From the NCBI GenBank assembly GCA_001304855.1, contig BBZN01000011.1, positions 62,001-126,000 on the forward strand: a stretch of DNA of 64,000 bases, in the 5' to 3' direction. Below are positions 60,612-64,000 of the stretch, one piece after another; position 1 is the stretch's first letter; every line of letters begins with the position of its first letter. A model generated the notes under the pieces. That model did not search any database, had not been told where the DNA came from, and saw only the letters and a list, made by a program, of their open reading frames with translations. The DNA is from Clostridia bacterium UC5.1-1D2 (GTDB taxonomy: Bacteria; Bacillota; Clostridia; Lachnospirales; Lachnospiraceae). Made by a program: the position numbers and the translations under genes.

Positions 60612-60642
60612 TTGACAATATTGATAATAATAATTATTATTA
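60612..60642 (+). promoter_or_regulatory. Hydrogenase promoter overlapped by an AT palindrome
   Basis: TTGACA (60612-60617), 17 bp, TATTAT (60635-60640). TAATAATAATTATTATTA (60625-60642) is a perfect 18-bp palindrome covering the -10 box, similar in form to Fur/PerR operators. A repressor site is likely; which protein binds is not known. Confidence 0.6.
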
Positions 60643-60677
60643 ATATATAACTATTTTACGAAAGAGAGGATTAATTT

Positions 60678-62064
60678 ATGAGTCAGCATCTGTCACCAGA
60701 GGTAAGAGTGCCCATTGACAAGGATAATGTGTCTATATTCAGGGATGAGGAAAGATGCATTAAGTGCGGGCAGTGCCGGGATATGTGCCGGGATTATATC
60801 GGAGTGCTGGTACCTACGACTTGTTAAAGACCGGAGATCGGGCAATCTGCATCAACTGTGGGCAGTGCGCCAATGTCTGTCCTGTTGAAAGTATTCGGGA
60901 GCAGCCGGAATACGGCCTGGTGGCCGGGGAGGTTATGGATCCGGATAAGGTGGTTATTGTCTCCACATCCCCTTCCGTACGGGCGGCCTTGGGTGAAGAG
61001 TTCGGTATGGAGCAGGGAAGCTTCGTACAGGGTAAAATGGTGGCCCTTCTCCGGGCGCTGGGAGCGGATTATGTTCTGAATACAAATTTTGCGGCGGATT
61101 TGACGATTCTGGAGGAGGCCAGCGAACTGATTGAACGGATTACAGCAGGAACCAGGCCTTTGCCGCAGTTTACCAGCTGCTGTCCTGCCTGGGTAAAGTT
61201 CGCAGAGATATATTACCCGGAAATGCTGCCTTATATTTCCACTGCCAAAAGCCCCATCGGTATGCAGGGGCCTACCATTAAAACCTATTTTGCTAAGAAA
61301 ATGGGCATTGACCCTAAAAAATTGTCAATGTGGCGGTAACTCCATGTACGGCTAAGAAATATGAGATCCGCAGGGAGGAGATGAAGGCCGCAGGCAAGTA
61401 TCTGGGGACAGAGGACATGCGGGATATGGATTATGTGATTACTACCAGGGAGCTGGCGCAGTGGGCCAGAATGAAACATATTGATTTCGCAGCGCTGGAG
61501 GATTCGGAATACGACAGCCTGATGGGCCAGGGTTCCGGCGCAGGAGTCATTTTCGGAAATACAGGCGGCGTTATGGAGGCGGCGCTGCGCACTGCTTACG
61601 AGTATATTACAGGAGAAAAAGCTCCTGATATACTTTACCGCCTGGAGCCTGTCAGGGGGATGGAGGCTGTGCGGGAGGCCAGCCTTAAGGTGGGAGATAT
61701 GACTGTCAACGTGGCTGTGGTTTACGGAACGGCCAATGCAGCCAGGCTTATTGAACAGATAAAGAACCAGGAGAAGGAGTACCATTTTGTGGAAGTAATG
61801 ACATGTCCGGGCGGATGCATCGGAGGCGGCGGACAGCCTAAAGACAGGGAATATGAGGGAGACGCCCTGAGAGAGAAGCGCATACGGAGTCTGTATAAGA
61901 GAGATGAGGGGATGGCGGTTCGCCTGAGCCATGAGAATGAGGAGATAAAGGATCTTTACCGTGAATTTTACGGAAAGCCTTTAAGCAGGCTGGCAGAGGA
62001 TATGCTGCACACCTCCTATGGAGATAAAAGCGGACAGCTGAAGGGAGATTTCCAGGTTCTGTAG
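60678..62064 (+). CDS. hydA: Monomeric [FeFe] hydrogenase (frameshifted)
   Basis: About 463 residues. Two N-terminal Fe4S4 motifs (CIKCGQCRDMC and CINCGQCANVCP) lead to the H-cluster domain: L1 TSCCPAWVKF, L2 TPCTAKKYE and L3 EVMTCPGGCIGGGGQP. L2 has Thr where common group A enzymes have Met, and together with the short ferredoxin-like front this suggests a group B enzyme. Breaks near 60808 (lost G) and 61325 (lost C). Makes or uses H2 with reduced ferredoxin in the cytoplasm. Confidence 0.9.
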
Positions 62065-62370
62065 AATATATTCTTCCCTATAAAAATGTGGGGGCGCTGC
62101 AATATTATATTCTGTTTCCAACACAGATATCTGCACAGATTCAGCAGATACCCTATTTGTACAGAAGGAGAATTTTGCGGCGCCCTCAAATTCCGTTAAT
62201 CGGTCAGGCAGCGGCACAGAACCTCCTGTTTTTACGATGTACTCTCGAAATCTCTCCTGCACCTGCCTTTGGGGCTGATTTTCCGCCGGCCGCACACAAA
62301 TTTAATCGACGTACGCGCCGCGTACGCCTCATAAATTTGTGCACAGGCGACAAAAAATCATCTCGCAAAA
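62065..62370. other. Intergenic region between hydA and the MATE gene
   Basis: No gene seen. It holds an imperfect inverted repeat made of GGGGGCGC near 62089 and GCGGCGCCC near 62177. A compound hairpin at 62296-62340 has outer arms ACAAATTTA/TAAATTTGT and inner GTACGCG/CGCGTAC. These may end transcription from both convergent genes, but no T run is seen. Confidence 0.5.
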
Positions 62371-63744
62371 TCAGGCACAAAGAGATTCCGAGAGCACATT
62401 ACGTTCAGGGGGCAGTTTTTTTACCTGCCTTGTGCAGGCGGCGATAACCAGGACAGCCGCCCCTATCCATGCCAGGGGTTCGGCAAAGAATATCGCGGAA
62501 CTTCCCCAGAACCGTGTAAACAGCAGGGCGGTAAAAACGCGCATGAAAAACTCCACAACGCCTGATAACATAGGAGCCATTGCATTTCCCATACCCTGGA
62601 GGGTGTTGCGGAATACGTATAAAAGGTACAGTGAGCCCAGAAGGGAACTCATAATGACCAGATAGTGGTAGGCGATTTCCAGCACCTGGGGCGCACTGGA
62701 GTCGGAGGCGGATATAAACAGCTGCAGAATATATCTGCCTCCCAATATCATACCGGCCGAAATGCAGACAGACATTAATACTGCAAGCAGGGCCGCCCTT
62801 TTTAAACCGGTGCGGATCCTTCCATATAAGCCGGCTCCGTAATTCTGGGCCATATAAGTAGTAGTTGCATAACCCAGGGAGATGGCGGAGCTTTCCAGCA
62901 GACCGTATATTTTGTTGGTGGCCGTAAAGCCTGCTACGAATACAAAGCCCTGAAGATTGATGGCAGACTGAAGAATCATTCCGCCCACAGCGATGAGAAC
63001 ATGCTGGAGCGCAAGAGGAAGGCCCATGTTGCAAAGCTCCCTTGCGGTTGCACTGCTGAAGTTCCAGTCGCCGGGTTCCAGAGAGATAAAGTCAATCTTC
63101 TTTAAGGTGAAGAAGCAGTATAAAAATGCGATGAGCTGTGCAATGAGAGTGGCGGCTGCAGCTCCTGCAATTCCCCAGTGAAATACCAGGACAAATATAA
63201 GGTCCAGGGCTATATTGGTGCAGGCGGCTGCAGCCATGGCAATGAGCGGTGACTTTCCGTCTCCGAATGCTCGCAGGATGGAGGCCGCCATATTATAGGC
63301 CATGACAATCATTGTGCCAGAGAACATGATAAAAAGGTAGGAGGAGGCGCCGGAAAATATATCCTGGGGCGTCTTAAGAACTCTGAGCATAGGATTAACC
63401 ATGAGAAGTCCCGCTATGGTCAGCAGCGCTCCCATACCAAGGCAGAGGAGTATGGACATGGTGATGTCCTTTCTCAGCCGTGTGAAATTTCTCTCTCCGA
63501 AATGCTGGGAAATCCGGGTGGCAAACCCCTGGGTCAGGGCCTGTATGACCCAAAGAACCAGCCAGTAAGTCCAGTCTGTGGCGCCTACTGCAGCCAGGGC
63601 CTTCACCCCCACGCCCCGTCCTACAATAATTGCGTCCGCTATCATATATAGCTGCTGCCCCAGATTCCCAAATATCAGGGGGAGGGCAAAGAGGATCAGC
63701 AGCTTGGTGGGATTACCCTTTGTCATGTCTGTTGCGCTTCTCAT
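62371..63744 (-). CDS. MATE-family efflux transporter
   Basis: 457 residues, intact, with twelve predicted helices in two related halves. Begins MTKGNPTKLLILFALPLIFGNLGQQLYMIADAIIVGR, the family start, and includes ALTQGFATRISQHFGE and AYNMAASILRAFGDGKSPL. Exports cationic drugs or metabolites using Na+ or H+. ATG 63744 follows AAAGGAGA; the upstream in-frame ATG at 63777 lacks a site. Confidence 0.93.
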   Translation of the reverse strand: MRSATDMTKGNPTKLLILFALPLIFGNLGQQLYMIADAIIVGRGVGVKALAAVGATDWTYWLVLWVIQALTQGFATRISQHFGERNFTRLRKDITMSILLCLGMGALLTIAGLLMVNPMLRVLKTPQDIFSGASSYLFIMFSGTMIVMAYNMAASILRAFGDGKSPLIAMAAAACTNIALDLIFVLVFHWGIAGAAAATLIAQLIAFLYCFFTLKKIDFISLEPGDWNFSSATARELCNMGLPLALQHVLIAVGGMILQSAINLQGFVFVAGFTATNKIYGLLESSAISLGYATTTYMAQNYGAGLYGRIRTGLKRAALLAVLMSVCISAGMILGGRYILQLFISASDSSAPQVLEIAYHYLVIMSSLLGSLYLLYVFRNTLQGMGNAMAPMLSGVVEFFMRVFTALLFTRFWGSSAIFFAEPLAWIGAAVLVIAACTRQVKKLPPERNVLSESLCA

Positions 63745-63894
63745 ATGATTCTCCTTTAAGGTTGCTTTCTTGTGCAAATCTTGTATAATAATAAAGTCAA
63801 AGTGTGCTGTTGTATACAGAAAATCATCTCAAATAATATAAAAATAGTGCCAGATAAAGGAAACGCAAGAGAAAAATGAAGGGGAGGAAACAGG

Positions 63895-64000
63895 ATGGAG
63901 AGAACTGCGGTTGTGGTGGATGAGAATCTGCTGGAACAGATACAGTACCAGGGCGGCGGTCTGCCTATTCTGCTGTGCGAGGACCGTTACAATGAGTATA
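63895..64000 (+). CDS. N-terminus of an unidentified protein (runs off the window)
   Basis: 35 residues are visible: METs start ERTAVVVDENLLEQIQYQ, then GGGLPILLCEDRYNEY. A GGGGAGG site precedes the ATG. The pattern of a short acidic start and a predicted strand before a LPILLCED segment would fit the cupin half of an AraC-type regulator, but the sequence is too short to say. Divergent from the MATE gene. Confidence 0.5.
   Translation, partial: MERTAVVVDENLLEQIQYQGGGLPILLCEDRYNEY

Overview
The window looks like the chromosome of an anaerobic, spore-forming Clostridia, most likely a Lachnospiraceae (Clostridium cluster XIVa) relative. The evidence is a complete spoIIIAA-AH operon, the clostridial block nusB-xseAB-ispA-dxs-tlyA-nadK-argR-recN-spoIVB followed by spo0A, anaerobic sulfite reductase, a [FeFe] hydrogenase and an SBP_bac_5 peptide transporter. 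No species call is possible from the sequence alone. About two thirds of the genes, including near-essential ones (dxs, nadK, tlyA, recN, spoIVB, glgA), carry one or more single-base frameshifts. Most are a missing base in a short G, C or A run, so I treat them as sequence errors. Coordinates span whole genes across such breaks, with approximate break positions given.

Layout. 1-855 is the end of asrC, then a 110-bp tandem hairpin repeat, two small conserved genes, a condensation-like/DUF6320 protein and an alpha/beta hydrolase. 5.3-11.9 kb is the spoIIIA operon behind a near-perfect sigma-E promoter; two spacers inside it hold related intergenic repeats and one holds a tRNA-like 3' half. 12.5-26.5 kb is a MarR regulator and a long operon that begins with a strong promoter and an unclassified structured leader RNA. 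It encodes a dipeptide/oligopeptide ABC transporter, an RpiB-like protein, four small tautomerase-like paralogues, two tandem FMN alpha-hydroxy-acid oxidase homologues with an altered substrate motif, an M20 hydrolase and an M14 carboxypeptidase. 26.8-31.2 kb is a LarA-like protein, a PrpR-type regulator with a degenerate AAA+ domain and an orphan TctC-type binding protein. 31.4-42.2 kb is the housekeeping and sporulation block.

42.2-52.4 kb is AT-rich foreign DNA lying between spoIVB and spo0A. The last ~115 bp of spoIVB occur three times (42049-42165, 46475-46591, 52298-52414), sharing a 79-bp core that is identical in the outer two. This is the footprint of two tandem integrations into the 3' end of spoIVB. 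Island 1 carries an IetAS-type AAA ATPase/subtilase pair; island 2 carries a SIR2-HerA pair and an AlbA_2/RecG-like protein. No recombinase is visible in either. Just beyond, at 52.6-53.3 kb, are fragments of cmr3 and cmr4 from a type III-B CRISPR-Cas locus. The site between these two sporulation genes therefore looks like a recurrent landing place for defence genes.

53.8-64 kb returns to normal chromosome: spo0A, glgA, an HD phosphohydrolase, a divergent PAP2 protein, a CmpB-like membrane protein, maf, a HAD phosphatase, a parvulin-type lipoprotein, a monomeric [FeFe] hydrogenase, a MATE exporter and the start of one more gene.
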